Origin: Anoxybacillus mongoliensis
GTDB taxonomy: Bacteria > Bacillota > Bacilli > Bacillales > Anoxybacillaceae
Assembly: GCF_014201515.1 (NCBI RefSeq)
Contig: NZ_JACHEQ010000010.1
Location: forward strand, 1 to 64,000
Length of the DNA: 64,000 bases
Direction: 5' to 3'
A model generated the notes under the pieces. That model searched no databases. It saw only the letters and a list, made by a program, of their open reading frames with translations, and was not told the DNA's origin. Shown here one piece after another: positions 35,792 to 43,151 of this stretch. The position numbers and the translations under genes are program-made. Each line of letters opens with the position of its first letter. Positions within the stretch are counted from its first letter, which is position 1.

Positions 35792-36364
35792 TTATTCCTC
35801 CTTGACACAGTTCGGTACAACATCTTCTTTCACAAACTGCACATATGCTCTTTTTTTCTCATTCATTGTTCCAGAAAAGTAACGAAGGAGTACATCAATG
35901 TTCATAAATGAAGGCAATGAGGTAGATTGGTAATAAAAATAAAAACTGCTCCAGCGATAATGTTCGGGGAGATGCACCATACGCGCCTCGACAGGGTTGA
36001 GGTGGATATAGCGACTGACTTCTAACATCCCTGCGTCATCGTCAATGATTTTACTGAAGTAACGCTTTTCAAACACATGACCGGTTAATCCGTAACGTGT
36101 ATTGTAATAGTTGGCGTATCGTTTGTTAACCAGTGCCATCACTTTAGAAATGGATTCCTGTTGCGAACGAAGCTGCAGATGGAAATGATTCGTCATGAGG
36201 CAATACGAAGCAATTTCAAACGGAATGTTTTCATGAAGCTGTTCGAGGATATGCAAAAATGCGCGGAAATCATTTGTTTCTTTAAACAACGGATCACGCC
36301 GATTCCCACGACAAACGATATGGTAAAACAAATGCGGCACCCATATCCGCCTTGCCCGACCCAC
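35792..36364 (-). CDS. RAYT-type Y1 (REP-associated) transposase
   Basis: A protein of about 190 aa of the IS200-like Y1 HUH superfamily. RAYTs are single-copy transposases thought to move REP hairpins. The opening VPHLFYHIVCRGNRRDPLF is the family signature. The HUH histidines are in YCLMTNHFHLQL. The catalytic tyrosine is probably in a following helix (VNKRYANYYN). GTG 36364 is chosen as start: AAGGGGTG precedes it and homologues begin just before RRIWVPHLF. The longer frame would translate the REP-like repeat. Its end abuts comM and contains the comM ribosome site. REP-like repeats surround it. Confidence 0.88.
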   Translation of the reverse strand: MGRARRIWVPHLFYHIVCRGNRRDPLFKETNDFRAFLHILEQLHENIPFEIASYCLMTNHFHLQLRSQQESISKVMALVNKRYANYYNTRYGLTGHVFEKRYFSKIIDDDAGMLEVSRYIHLNPVEARMVHLPEHYRWSSFYFYYQSTSLPSFMNIDVLLRYFSGTMNEKKRAYVQFVKEDVVPNCVKEE

Positions 36365-36468
36365 ACTTTTCACCCCTTTTTGAAGGATTTTCGCACATTT
36401 CTTCGACAAAAATAGCGAAACTCCTGCATCAAAAGAAAAATTTCTCTCGACAGGTGACTGGCACGCAC

Positions 36469-36498
36469 TTGCCAAACCAGCGATATCATTTGTATAAT
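36469..36498 (+). promoter_or_regulatory. Predicted promoter of the antitoxin RNA
   Basis: TTGCCA 36469-36474, an 18-base spacer and TATAAT 36493-36498. Transcription would start near 36505. The -35 lies beside a REP-like fragment that ends upstream of the RAYT gene. Confidence 0.6.
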
Positions 36499-36504
36499 AT
36501 AAGC

Positions 36505-36659
36505 AGATATTTCATAAACTAAAAAAGCTGAGCGCCGCAAACGCTCAGCAAGCAACTACATGCCGCAAGAAGAGCGGCTGACCGAACCGAATTAGAGATT
36601 ACCAAAAAGAAGTAACCGTCTTCATCCGTTGGTCGCGGGAGAGCGGTTATTTCTTTTTG
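36505..36659 (+). ncRNA. Antisense antitoxin RNA of a type I toxin-antitoxin pair
   Basis: A plus-strand RNA of about 155 bases is predicted from the promoter at 36469-36498 to the terminator whose arms are 36609-36619 and 36643-36653, followed by TTTTT. It has a 5' hairpin (GCTGAGCG 36527-36534 with CGCTCAGC 36542-36549). Its last 55 bases are fully complementary to the 3' end of the toxin mRNA. This convergent overlap is the arrangement of txpA/RatA and bsrG/SR4 in B. subtilis, where the antisense RNA promotes decay of the toxin mRNA. Confidence 0.7.
36609..36653. terminator. Shared bidirectional terminator of toxin mRNA and antitoxin RNA
   Basis: GAAGTAACCGT (36609-36619) pairs with GCGGTTATTTC (36643-36653), two G-U pairs on the plus strand. 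T-rich tracts lie on both sides, so each convergent transcript ends within the other. The toxin stop codon (36647-36649) lies in the right arm. Confidence 0.8.
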
Positions 36660-36754
36660 TTTATATAGACGACGATGGTGACAGTCAATGTTAGCATCCC
36701 GATGAACACTAAGCTGAATTGCGCAATAAGACTTAATGCTTCATACGCCGTCAT
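36647..36754 (-). CDS. Holin-like type I toxin (35 aa)
   Basis: A 35-aa single-span membrane peptide. It begins MTAYEALSLIAQFSLV, continues through a hydrophobic stretch to about residue 31 and ends in the basic tail NKKK. This is the architecture of the Bacillus putative holin-like toxin family (TxpA/BsrG/YonT type, with the typical MTxYExL opening). An ATG at 36754 has a very strong GGAGGTGGG site 4 bases upstream. It would insert into the membrane when the antisense RNA fails. It is too short for routine gene calling. Family assignment is from the sequence pattern; toxicity is inference. Confidence 0.82.
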   Translation of the reverse strand: MTAYEALSLIAQFSLVFIGMLTLTVTIVVYINKKK

Positions 36755-36819
36755 ATTCCCACCTCCCTCCATCGGGGAAGTGGTCAACCGCCCACCCTGC
36801 TTATGTAGTTGCTACGGAG

Positions 36820-36848
36820 ATTGTAACATTTTTCTATCACTCTCGCAA
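36820..36848 (-). promoter_or_regulatory. Predicted promoter of the toxin mRNA
   Basis: Minus strand: TTGCGA (plus TCGCAA 36843-36848), a 17-base spacer and TACAAT (plus ATTGTA 36820-36825). The start is near 36813, giving a leader of about 59 bases. Confidence 0.65.
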
Positions 36849-36866
36849 TTTCAACGACAGCTGCAA

Positions 36867-36934
36867 CAAAAAACAGAGAGCCACTCAATGACTATCTGTT
36901 TCTATCAATCTTCGGGAAGTGACTGTGGACGCAC
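36867..36934 (-). repeat. REP-like repeat R1
   Basis: Reading on the minus strand: GTGCGTCCACAGTCAC, CTTCCCGAAG, then a hairpin with ACAGATAG and CTCTCTGT arms and a T-run. It lies directly after nuclease copy 1. It shares the one-base hairpin change and the CCACAG variant with R3, because both are part of the tandem duplication. Confidence 0.85.
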
Positions 36935-37438
36935 TTAAGTTGATTGAAATTGGCATAACAAATTATCAATCTGACCCTTTGTGCAAACAACAAAACGAAC
37001 ATCTTCCAACGACCATCCAAGCTTTACAAATGCCCCATAACGATATTGAAGAGTGGGCGAAAGCAAATACATTCTAATTTTCTCTAAATCGCCTGCATCG
37101 AAGCGAGAAGAAGAAAACCATTTTTTTATCTCAATGACAAGCAAATTTTCTTCTGTTCCACGTTTATGAACAATAATATCAGGAAATACAGGTTTTCCCC
37201 TTGATTCACTATTATCGTAAATTCGCTTCACATCCCCACAATCCCGATTGTATTCGACATCAACATCCCATTCATAAAACACCGTACTCATATGAACAGC
37301 TAATCGATGTGCGATTGAACGTTCATGCACATCGTCATATATTAACGCTTGGTCATAATAATACAAACGACGAAGCGCATTTCTTAAACGATCTTCAATG
37401 ACAGACTTTGTCATCTTCAAATGTTCAACCTTTTTCAC
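36935..37438 (-). CDS. Small PD-(D/E)XK nuclease-like protein, copy 1
   Basis: A cytoplasmic protein of about 167 aa. The nuclease signature is the D of VFPDIIVHKRG followed 14 residues on by the E and K of LLVIEIKK, matching PD-(D/E)XK spacing. The N-terminus is helical (IEDRLRNALRRLYYYD). GTG 37438 (GAGG 9 bases upstream) is preferred; ATG 37414 is possible. The longer open frame back to 37519 runs through a REP hairpin and is unlikely to be translated. It is flanked by REP-like repeats on both sides and duplicated 731 bases away. The substrate is unknown; possible roles are restriction, anti-phage defence or a decayed transposon nuclease. Confidence 0.75.
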   Translation of the reverse strand: MKKVEHLKMTKSVIEDRLRNALRRLYYYDQALIYDDVHERSIAHRLAVHMSTVFYEWDVDVEYNRDCGDVKRIYDNSESRGKPVFPDIIVHKRGTEENLLVIEIKKWFSSSRFDAGDLEKIRMYLLSPTLQYRYGAFVKLGWSLEDVRFVVCTKGQIDNLLCQFQST

Positions 37439-37501
37439 TCCATTTATCCTCATCCCCCTCTCGTGCTGTTTATTCAACAAAAACGACAAAAATCCTCCAA
37501 A

Positions 37502-37575
37502 CAAAAAACAGAGAGCCACTCAACGACTCTCTGTTTCTATCAATCTTCGACAATCTTCGGGAAGTGACAGGCACC
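37502..37575 (-). repeat. REP-like repeat R2
   Basis: Minus strand: GGTGCCTGTCAC, CTTCCCGAAGATTGTCGAAG, then hairpin arms ACAGAGAG/CTCTCTGT and T6. It lies between the two copies of the nuclease gene. Confidence 0.88.
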
Positions 37576-37598
37576 ATACCCTAAGCTCTTCCTCACCG

Positions 37599-37665
37599 AA
37601 AAAACAGAGAGCCACTCAATGACTATCTGTTTCTATCAATCTTCGGGAAGTGACTGTGGACGCAC
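37599..37665 (-). repeat. REP-like repeat R3
   Basis: The duplicate of R1, immediately after nuclease copy 2. Same one-base hairpin defect (GATAG) and same CCACAG variant as R1. Confidence 0.85.
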
Positions 37666-38169
37666 TTAAGTTGATTGAAATTGGCATAACAAATTATCAA
37701 TCTGACCCTTTGTGCAAACAACAAAACGAACATCTTCCAACGACCATCCAAGCTTTACAAATGCCCCATAACGATATTGAAGAGTGGGCGAAAGCAAATA
37801 CATTCTAATTTTCTCTAAATCCCCTGCATCGAAGCGAGAAGAAGAAAACCATTTTTTTATCTCAATGACAAGCAAATTTTCTTCTGTTCCACGTTTATGA
37901 ACAATAATATCAGGAAATACAGGTTTTCCCCTTGATTCACTATTATCGTAAATTCGCTTCACATCCCCACAATCCCGATTGTATTCGACATCAACATCCC
38001 ATTCATAAAACACCGTACTCATATGAACAGCTAATCGATGTGCAATTGAACGTTCATGCACATCGTCATATATTAACGCTTGGTCATAATAATACAAACG
38101 ACGAAGCGCATTTCTTAAACGATCTTCAATGACAGACTTTGTCATCTTCAAATGTTCAACCTTTTTCAC
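37666..38169 (-). CDS. Small PD-(D/E)XK nuclease-like protein, copy 2
   Basis: Protein identical to copy 1. The two open frames differ at two bases that I found (37097 versus 37828, and 37312 versus 38043 region), both synonymous: a Gly GGC/GGG and an Ile ATC/ATT change. The start is chosen as for copy 1 (GTG 38169). It is followed by R3 and preceded by R4. Having two intact copies with only silent changes suggests a recent duplication, possibly with selection to keep the protein. Confidence 0.75.
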   Translation of the reverse strand: MKKVEHLKMTKSVIEDRLRNALRRLYYYDQALIYDDVHERSIAHRLAVHMSTVFYEWDVDVEYNRDCGDVKRIYDNSESRGKPVFPDIIVHKRGTEENLLVIEIKKWFSSSRFDAGDLEKIRMYLLSPTLQYRYGAFVKLGWSLEDVRFVVCTKGQIDNLLCQFQST

Positions 38170-38231
38170 TCCATTTATCCTCATCCCCCTCTCGTGCTGT
38201 TTATTCAACAAAAACGACAAAAATCCTCCAA

Positions 38232-38353
38232 ACAAAAAACAGAGAGCCACTCAATGACTCTCTGTCTCTATCAATCTTCGACAACCTTCGGGGCGTGACA
38301 GGCACCATACCCTAATCAATCTTCGACAATCTTCGGGGCGTGACTGGCACGCT
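38232..38353 (-). repeat. REP-like repeat R4 plus an extra tail unit
   Basis: A complete repeat at 38232-38306 (arms ACAGAGAG/CTCTCTGT, tail GGGGCGTGACAGGCACC on the plus strand). A second tail only follows (ATCTTCGACAATCTTCGG, GGGCGTGACTGGCACGC) at 38316-38353 without its hairpin. Confidence 0.85.
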
Positions 38354-38676
38354 GCCTACGTTTGACCCATGAGTCCGCTTTTTTATTATATACTTGAGAA
38401 CGATTTTCACAGCACCAATTCGATAATTTTCCCCTGTATTTTTAGCTATTTTGATCCCCCCTTCTTTCCCGAACCTCGCCAAAACAAATAATTCGACATA
38501 TAACGAAAAAATCTTTCAATAATTTTTTCATTTTTCGACAAATTTCGCAAGCAAACTAGGCAATTCGACAATATTTACGCACTTTGCCGATTACCCAAAC
38601 AAAGATCGCCCCCATCCCCAAACGGAATGAAGGCGTTCAAAAGTATGATATATGTTTCAAATAATGTTTGATGCGG
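38354..38676. other. AT-rich gene-free interval with three TTCGACA heptamers
   Basis: No reading frame with a ribosome site and no terminator was seen on either strand. Three TTCGACA heptamers occur (38492-38498, 38534-38540, 38564-38570). The interval is probably decayed sequence between REP clusters, downstream of the S-layer gene. Confidence 0.5.
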
Positions 38677-38751
38677 AAAAAAGAAACAGAGAGCCATGCG
38701 ACTCTCTGTCTCTACTAATCTTCGACAATCTTCGGGGCGTGACTGGCACGC
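38677..38751 (-). repeat. REP-like repeat R5
   Basis: Minus strand: GCGTGCCAGTCACGCCCCGAAG, then ATTGTCGAAG, then arms ACAGAGAG/CTCTCTGT with a shorter loop (TCGCATGG), then TTTCTTTTTT. Confidence 0.88.
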
Positions 38752-38756
38752 TGCCT

Positions 38757-38834
38757 AAAAAAGAAACAGAGAGCCACTCAACGACTCTCTGTCTCTATTA
38801 ATCTTCGACAATCTTCGGGGCGTGACTGGCACGC
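38757..38834 (-). repeat. REP-like repeat R6, acting as the S-layer gene terminator
   Basis: Same organisation as R5 with the full loop. It begins 7 bases after the S-layer stop codon. The 8-bp ACAGAGAG/CTCTCTGT stem followed by TTTCTTTTTT is a good intrinsic terminator for the S-layer mRNA. R5 lies just beyond as a second, back-up hairpin. Confidence 0.85.
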
Positions 38835-38841
38835 ATCCCCA

Positions 38842-41781
38842 TTAATTCCCCTTAGCATCTTTTGTTGTGCTTGTAGCAGTTGCACTTCCTGTAGCTTTAT
38901 TGTCTGCAGGGTCAACTACAGTAATAGTTGAATTTAACGAACCCTCAGGGACAATTTCAATTGTAGCAGATTGGTTTACATTCACAGTATTGCTTAATAC
39001 AATAACAAGATATTCATCATCATCTTTTGAGTTACTGATAGAAGCAATCGTTTGTGTTGAACCTTGAACAGTCACTTTAAAGTCGTCTGTATCAAAAGTA
39101 ACACCTGACTTGAGTGCTTCTGAGAATTTTACTAACAACTTTGTAGTTGTTGTATCTGTGTCATTTACAATCAAATACTTAACCTCTTGAAGGACTGGTT
39201 TTACATTATCAGTTAACGTCAATACTGTTTCATAAGGTGTTTTTGTCTGTAAATCGCCGACGATACGAACACCGTCTTTCGTCATTACATCCGTTTTAAT
39301 CGTTAACTTATATGAAGTAGTTGTAACAAATGCTCCTTCTGGAAGTGTTATTCTTACCGTCTTCTTGTCACCGAAGAAGTCAATTTTTGACCCTGTTGGT
39401 AATGGTTTTCCGTCCAAAGAATAATTCGCCACATCTAATGCTGATGTGCCCATTTCTACACCGTATTTAATTTCAATAACATTTTTAGATCCAGATACAA
39501 CAGTCGGAGTATCACCAGTGAATTCAACATACTTAAAGAAGTTATTCGCTGTTGATTTAACAGTAACTGTAAACGCATCATTTTTGTTTGCATTCAAGTT
39601 ATAGCCTACTACACTATTCTTCACAACAGCGTATTGAACTTTTCCTTCCTTAAACTCAACTGTATATGGTTCGTCTTTCACATCAGAAAGTGTAATTTCT
39701 ACAACAGATGTGTCTGCTCCCGATGATAAACCAACAACAGTTGGTGTGATAATTACACCATCTTTATTGCGTACAACAATATCAGACATAGATGGAGCTA
39801 CACTTAAATTGCCATCAAAATCAATCAACAACTTTTTATTCGTTGTATCGATATTTGTTTTCTCGACTTTCGGTTTGTTTGTATCTTTTGAAAGCGTTAC
39901 CGTACCTTCATACTTCGCACCAATGAAGTTCGAAGAATCTTTATAGTTTTCAAAAGTAACATTTAATGTAACACTATTCTCATCTTTTCCATACAGAGGA
40001 TTTAACTCTCCAGTAGCAGGCTCGGTAATAACAACATAATATCCTGGCTTTCCGTCTAGAGTACCCGCCTCATAATAAACCTTGTTCTTTTCTGATCCTG
40101 ATCCTACATCAGTTGCTAATTGACTATTATTGCCACCTACAGCGAATGTATAGTTGCCTTTTTTGATTGTAAAGGAAGCATTAGTAACTGTTGTGCCACC
40201 CTCGCTAAGTTCAATAAAGAACTTGTTAGCATTCAAGGCCTTCACTGCTTTAACAAATGGTGCTTCAGCGTCTTGAGTAACTGTATAAGTAGAAGTAGCA
40301 ACACTAGCTTTGTTAGGAAGTACACCCTTCGTGTCTACTAAATCGAAAATTACTACTTCATGTGTTCCTACTTTACCAGCAAGTTTCTGTTCAGCAAGAG
40401 TTAATGATACAGTATAAACATAGTTACCTGGTGCATCGTCATCAACAGCCGTTAATGATTTCGAGGCTAAAGCCACACCATCCACTTTAATAAGCGTCAC
40501 TGATGTACCTACCGGACGATCAAATTTTAATTGTAGGGATGTTCCGTTATATGTTGACTCCACAATCTTTGGAGCTGTAGTAACATTAAATGTAATTTCG
40601 TCTGAAGCAAATCGTTCAATTTGCTTTCCTGTATAATCTTTTACTGAATCTTTAACTTGTAAAACAAACTTATCCCCACTATTAAACACGACAGCATCTT
40701 TGAGGCGGATGAGTGCTGTTTTACCATCTACTTTGATTTTTTCAATATCGGACGTTTTGCTGACACCATTAATTTTCAATTCATAGTTTGCTACATCCGA
40801 CGCCGTTTTTGAATCAACATTTTTATTGAAAGTAACTAAGATTTCTTCAGCATTAATCGCACTTACACTTTCAACTTTCGGCGTTACAACAGGTACATCA
40901 ACTTTCGCTTTGTCTGTTGTTTGACCTTTGTAAGATACGTTGTAAGATTTGCCTTCTTGCAACGCTGTTTTTGTTTTGATCACAACAACTGTTGTTTTTG
41001 CTTCAGCTGCTGCAGCTGCTTTAATTGTTACAGATTCGATTTCAACGCCTTGGATGGCGAAGTCTTCTTTTTTCACTTCTTTCAATTCGCCGTTGAATGT
41101 TACTTCTAACGTTTTGTCGTCAACAAGCTTCACCGCTGTGATGTCTGCTGCGGAAACTTCCTTTTTCACATCCATCGCACGTACGACGAATGAAGCGAAT
41201 TGACCGCGTGTTACGCTTTGTTTTGGTGCGAATTCTGTGTTTTTCGTTACGCCGTTTGCTTCTAATGTTTGGATGTATTCACGTGCCCATGCACCAGCTT
41301 TGTCAAGGTCAGTAATTTTTGTTGTGTGGTTTGCTGGTTTTGTTAATTTGAACGCTTCAACAACGACTTTCGCCATTTGTTCGCGCGTGATTGTTGCGTT
41401 CGGGTTGAAGTTGCCTTTCTCGTCTCCACCCATCACGCCAGCCGCTTTTACGATCGCAACCGCTTCTGCTAATTCAGCGTTGCTCGCTGGAACGTCTGGG
41501 AAGCCTGCGCCTTGCTCAGCTTTTACGCCCGCATCTTTTAAAATGCGCGAGAAGATGATCGCAGCTTCACCGCGTGTTAATGATTTGTTTGGTTTGAATG
41601 TACCGTCTGCGTACCCTTTAATGTACCCTTTTGCGACTAATGTAGCGATGTCATCTGCATGCACGCTTCCTGCTACGTCTGTGAAAGAAGCGCTTGCTAC
41701 TGGTGCGATCGCTGAAGCAACAACTGCCGCAGAGACTGTACCAGCTAAAAATTTGCGATAAGACTTTGGTTGGTAAGCCAT
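38842..41781 (-). CDS. S-layer protein with N-terminal SLH domains
   Basis: A 979-aa surface-array protein. It has a signal peptide (residues 1-32, cleavage after ASA), three SLH repeats (about 33-205: ASFTDVAGSVHADDIATLVA, PNKSLTRGEAAIIF, PNATITREQMAKVVVEAF) and about 770 residues of beta-rich domains. The latter include SbsC-like/Big_5-like repeats (VSAINAEEILVTFNKNVDS type). There are no cysteines in the parts read. The SLH repeats would bind pyruvylated wall polysaccharide (CsaB product) and the rest would form the lattice. AGGAGG precedes two ATGs (41787 and 41781); the second matches known homologues (MAYQPKSYRKF). It probably uses SecA2/SlaP for export. Confidence 0.93.
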   Translation of the reverse strand: MAYQPKSYRKFLAGTVSAAVVASAIAPVASASFTDVAGSVHADDIATLVAKGYIKGYADGTFKPNKSLTRGEAAIIFSRILKDAGVKAEQGAGFPDVPASNAELAEAVAIVKAAGVMGGDEKGNFNPNATITREQMAKVVVEAFKLTKPANHTTKITDLDKAGAWAREYIQTLEANGVTKNTEFAPKQSVTRGQFASFVVRAMDVKKEVSAADITAVKLVDDKTLEVTFNGELKEVKKEDFAIQGVEIESVTIKAAAAAEAKTTVVVIKTKTALQEGKSYNVSYKGQTTDKAKVDVPVVTPKVESVSAINAEEILVTFNKNVDSKTASDVANYELKINGVSKTSDIEKIKVDGKTALIRLKDAVVFNSGDKFVLQVKDSVKDYTGKQIERFASDEITFNVTTAPKIVESTYNGTSLQLKFDRPVGTSVTLIKVDGVALASKSLTAVDDDAPGNYVYTVSLTLAEQKLAGKVGTHEVVIFDLVDTKGVLPNKASVATSTYTVTQDAEAPFVKAVKALNANKFFIELSEGGTTVTNASFTIKKGNYTFAVGGNNSQLATDVGSGSEKNKVYYEAGTLDGKPGYYVVITEPATGELNPLYGKDENSVTLNVTFENYKDSSNFIGAKYEGTVTLSKDTNKPKVEKTNIDTTNKKLLIDFDGNLSVAPSMSDIVVRNKDGVIITPTVVGLSSGADTSVVEITLSDVKDEPYTVEFKEGKVQYAVVKNSVVGYNLNANKNDAFTVTVKSTANNFFKYVEFTGDTPTVVSGSKNVIEIKYGVEMGTSALDVANYSLDGKPLPTGSKIDFFGDKKTVRITLPEGAFVTTTSYKLTIKTDVMTKDGVRIVGDLQTKTPYETVLTLTDNVKPVLQEVKYLIVNDTDTTTTKLLVKFSEALKSGVTFDTDDFKVTVQGSTQTIASISNSKDDDEYLVIVLSNTVNVNQSATIEIVPEGSLNSTITVVDPADNKATGSATATSTTKDAKGN

Positions 41782-41822
41782 CGACATATTTCCTCCTTTT
41801 GTTTCTGCTTCTATTTAGTTCA

Positions 41823-41873
41823 GCTAAATTTAAGAGATATGTATTTTCTCTCTATGAAACTCTTAAACTTAGC
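41823..41873 (-). promoter_or_regulatory. Leader stem-loop of the S-layer mRNA
   Basis: In the mRNA, GCTAAGTTTAAGAG (plus 41860-41873) pairs with CTCTTAAATTTAGC (plus 41823-41836), 14 pairs with one G-U, around a 23-base loop. It starts about 15 bases from the predicted 5' end and ends about 35 bases before the start codon, leaving the ribosome site free. Similar 5' stems stabilise highly expressed S-layer mRNAs. Confidence 0.65.
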
Positions 41874-41894
41874 GAGTGAACGACTACAAACTAC

Positions 41895-41923
41895 ATTATA
41901 ATTTTTTCCATGATTAAAGTCAA
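41895..41923 (-). promoter_or_regulatory. Strong sigma-A promoter of the S-layer gene
   Basis: Minus strand: TTGACT (plus AGTCAA 41918-41923), a 17-base spacer and TATAAT (plus ATTATA 41895-41900). This is the best promoter match in the window. It starts transcription near 41888, with a leader of about 105 bases. Confidence 0.8.
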
Positions 41924-42157
41924 CCATTTTTTGAATGGCTTTTCTTTATTGGGATAACAATACTGTTTCATATGTAGCCTTCCACCTATTCACCATTTTA
42001 CCGAATGTTCGACTTTTTTCAATACCTTCCTACGTAACTTTTTGACAAAAAGTTTTGTTACATAACTGTAAAGTTACAATTCTCCTATTTATGATACACT
42101 TGGAATAGTGTGAAAATGTCGAAATTGTAAGAACAATGGCGGAGTGAGGTGTGACGT

Positions 42158-43123
42158 GTGAGGCGGTTTGTTGCAACATTGCTTTTGTTTTTCTTTTTCC
42201 CTTCCTTCGCTTATGCAAGCGATAGCTACGATCGGCTCATTCCACTAGCGAAAAAATATGTTGGAGTGCCGTATCAGTTCGGAGGAAGTTCAGAAAAAGG
42301 ATTTGATTGTTCTGGATTTACGCGCCATGTGATGAGCGGACTTGGTGTGACGTTAGCGCGTACGACAGCGGAACAATATAAGCAAGGAAGTGCAGTAAAG
42401 AAAGAAGATTTGCGAGTCGGTGATCTCGTCTTTTTCGAAACATATAAAAAAGGACCGTCGCATGCAGGTGTTTATATCGGAGATAATCGATTTATTCATG
42501 CGAGTTCATCAAAAGGCATTACGATCACTTCATTAGACGATTCTTACTATAAAAAGCGATACATAGGAGCAAGACGCGTGCTTGCTTACGAACAGGCAGT
42601 TGGACAGTTTCAAGATGTCGGAAACGAGTTTTGGGCAAGTAAAGAAATTGAGGTGTTAGGCAAAAAAGAAATCGTGCTCGGTTATGCGAAAAGCTACTTT
42701 AAGCCAGATGAAGTGATGACGCGGGCAGACGCTGCGGGGCTTATCGCTTCGTACTTTAACTTTGACATGAACAATCGAAAAGAAACGTTTACGGACGTCC
42801 CAAGCGATCATTGGGCTGTCGGCGCGGTGAATGCGCTTGTGAAAGAAAATATTGTGGATAAAAACAATAAGCTGTTTCAGCCTGATGAACCGTTAACGCG
42901 CGAACAGCTAGCGATGTGGTTTGCGGAAGCTTGGAAGTTAAAGCGTGGAGCGGATGTGCCATTTACCGATATAAAAGAAACAGACGTAGCGTATGATGCG
43001 ATTGAAAAACTTGTCGCAGCAGGTATTGTAAATGGCTATGAAGACGGAACGTTCCGACCGAAAGAAACGGTCACACGCGCGCAATTCGCGGTGTTTTTCT
43101 ATCGTGCGATACACGCAAAATAG
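42158..43123 (+). CDS. SLH-anchored NlpC/P60 peptidoglycan endopeptidase
   Basis: A 321-aa secreted hydrolase expected to cut D-gamma-Glu-meso-Dpm links in peptidoglycan. Order: signal (1-20, ending AYA), an NlpC/P60 domain (about 22-140) with catalytic C in FDCSGFTRHV, H in PSHAGVYIG and H in FIHASS, then three SLH repeats (about 150-321). The start is GTG 42158 with GAGGTG 4 bases upstream. It diverges from the S-layer gene. A TGTCGAA heptamer (42117-42123) lies 35 bases before the start. Unlike LytE/LytF of B. subtilis it uses SLH rather than LysM repeats for wall binding. Confidence 0.92.
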   Translation: MRRFVATLLLFFFFPSFAYASDSYDRLIPLAKKYVGVPYQFGGSSEKGFDCSGFTRHVMSGLGVTLARTTAEQYKQGSAVKKEDLRVGDLVFFETYKKGPSHAGVYIGDNRFIHASSSKGITITSLDDSYYKKRYIGARRVLAYEQAVGQFQDVGNEFWASKEIEVLGKKEIVLGYAKSYFKPDEVMTRADAAGLIASYFNFDMNNRKETFTDVPSDHWAVGAVNALVKENIVDKNNKLFQPDEPLTREQLAMWFAEAWKLKRGADVPFTDIKETDVAYDAIEKLVAAGIVNGYEDGTFRPKETVTRAQFAVFFYRAIHAK

Positions 43124-43151
43124 CGAGGAAGGACAAGCCTTCCTCGCTATT
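43119..43151. terminator. Bidirectional terminator
   Basis: 14-bp stem AATAGCGAGGAAGG/CCTTCCTCGCTATT with a 5-base loop and T-run, between the convergent NlpC/P60 and metalloprotease-like genes; it overlaps both stop codons. Confidence 0.92.

Larger units (their letters stand above)
36867..38328. repeat. 731-bp direct tandem duplication
   Basis: The segment from R1 through nuclease copy 1 to the start of R3 is repeated at an offset of 731 bases (36867 equals 37598; 37519 equals 38250). Both units are bordered by REP-like hairpins, so unequal recombination between repeats is the simplest origin. Confidence 0.88.

Noticed and set aside
37439-37519. Longer N-terminus for the PD-(D/E)XK proteins (start GTG 37519 and 38250)
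   Set aside because: The extra 27 codons would translate the REP hairpin and have no ribosome site; an internal start is more likely.
36867-38834. CRISPR array or IS terminal repeats
   Set aside because: Repeat spacing is irregular, sequence between repeats includes whole genes, and each repeat is itself an imperfect palindrome with a T-run, so REP-like elements explain it better.
41237-41761. 174-codon plus-strand open frame over the S-layer gene start
   Set aside because: Antisense shadow of the SLH-coding region; no ribosome site and an Ala/Ser-rich composition typical of such shadows.
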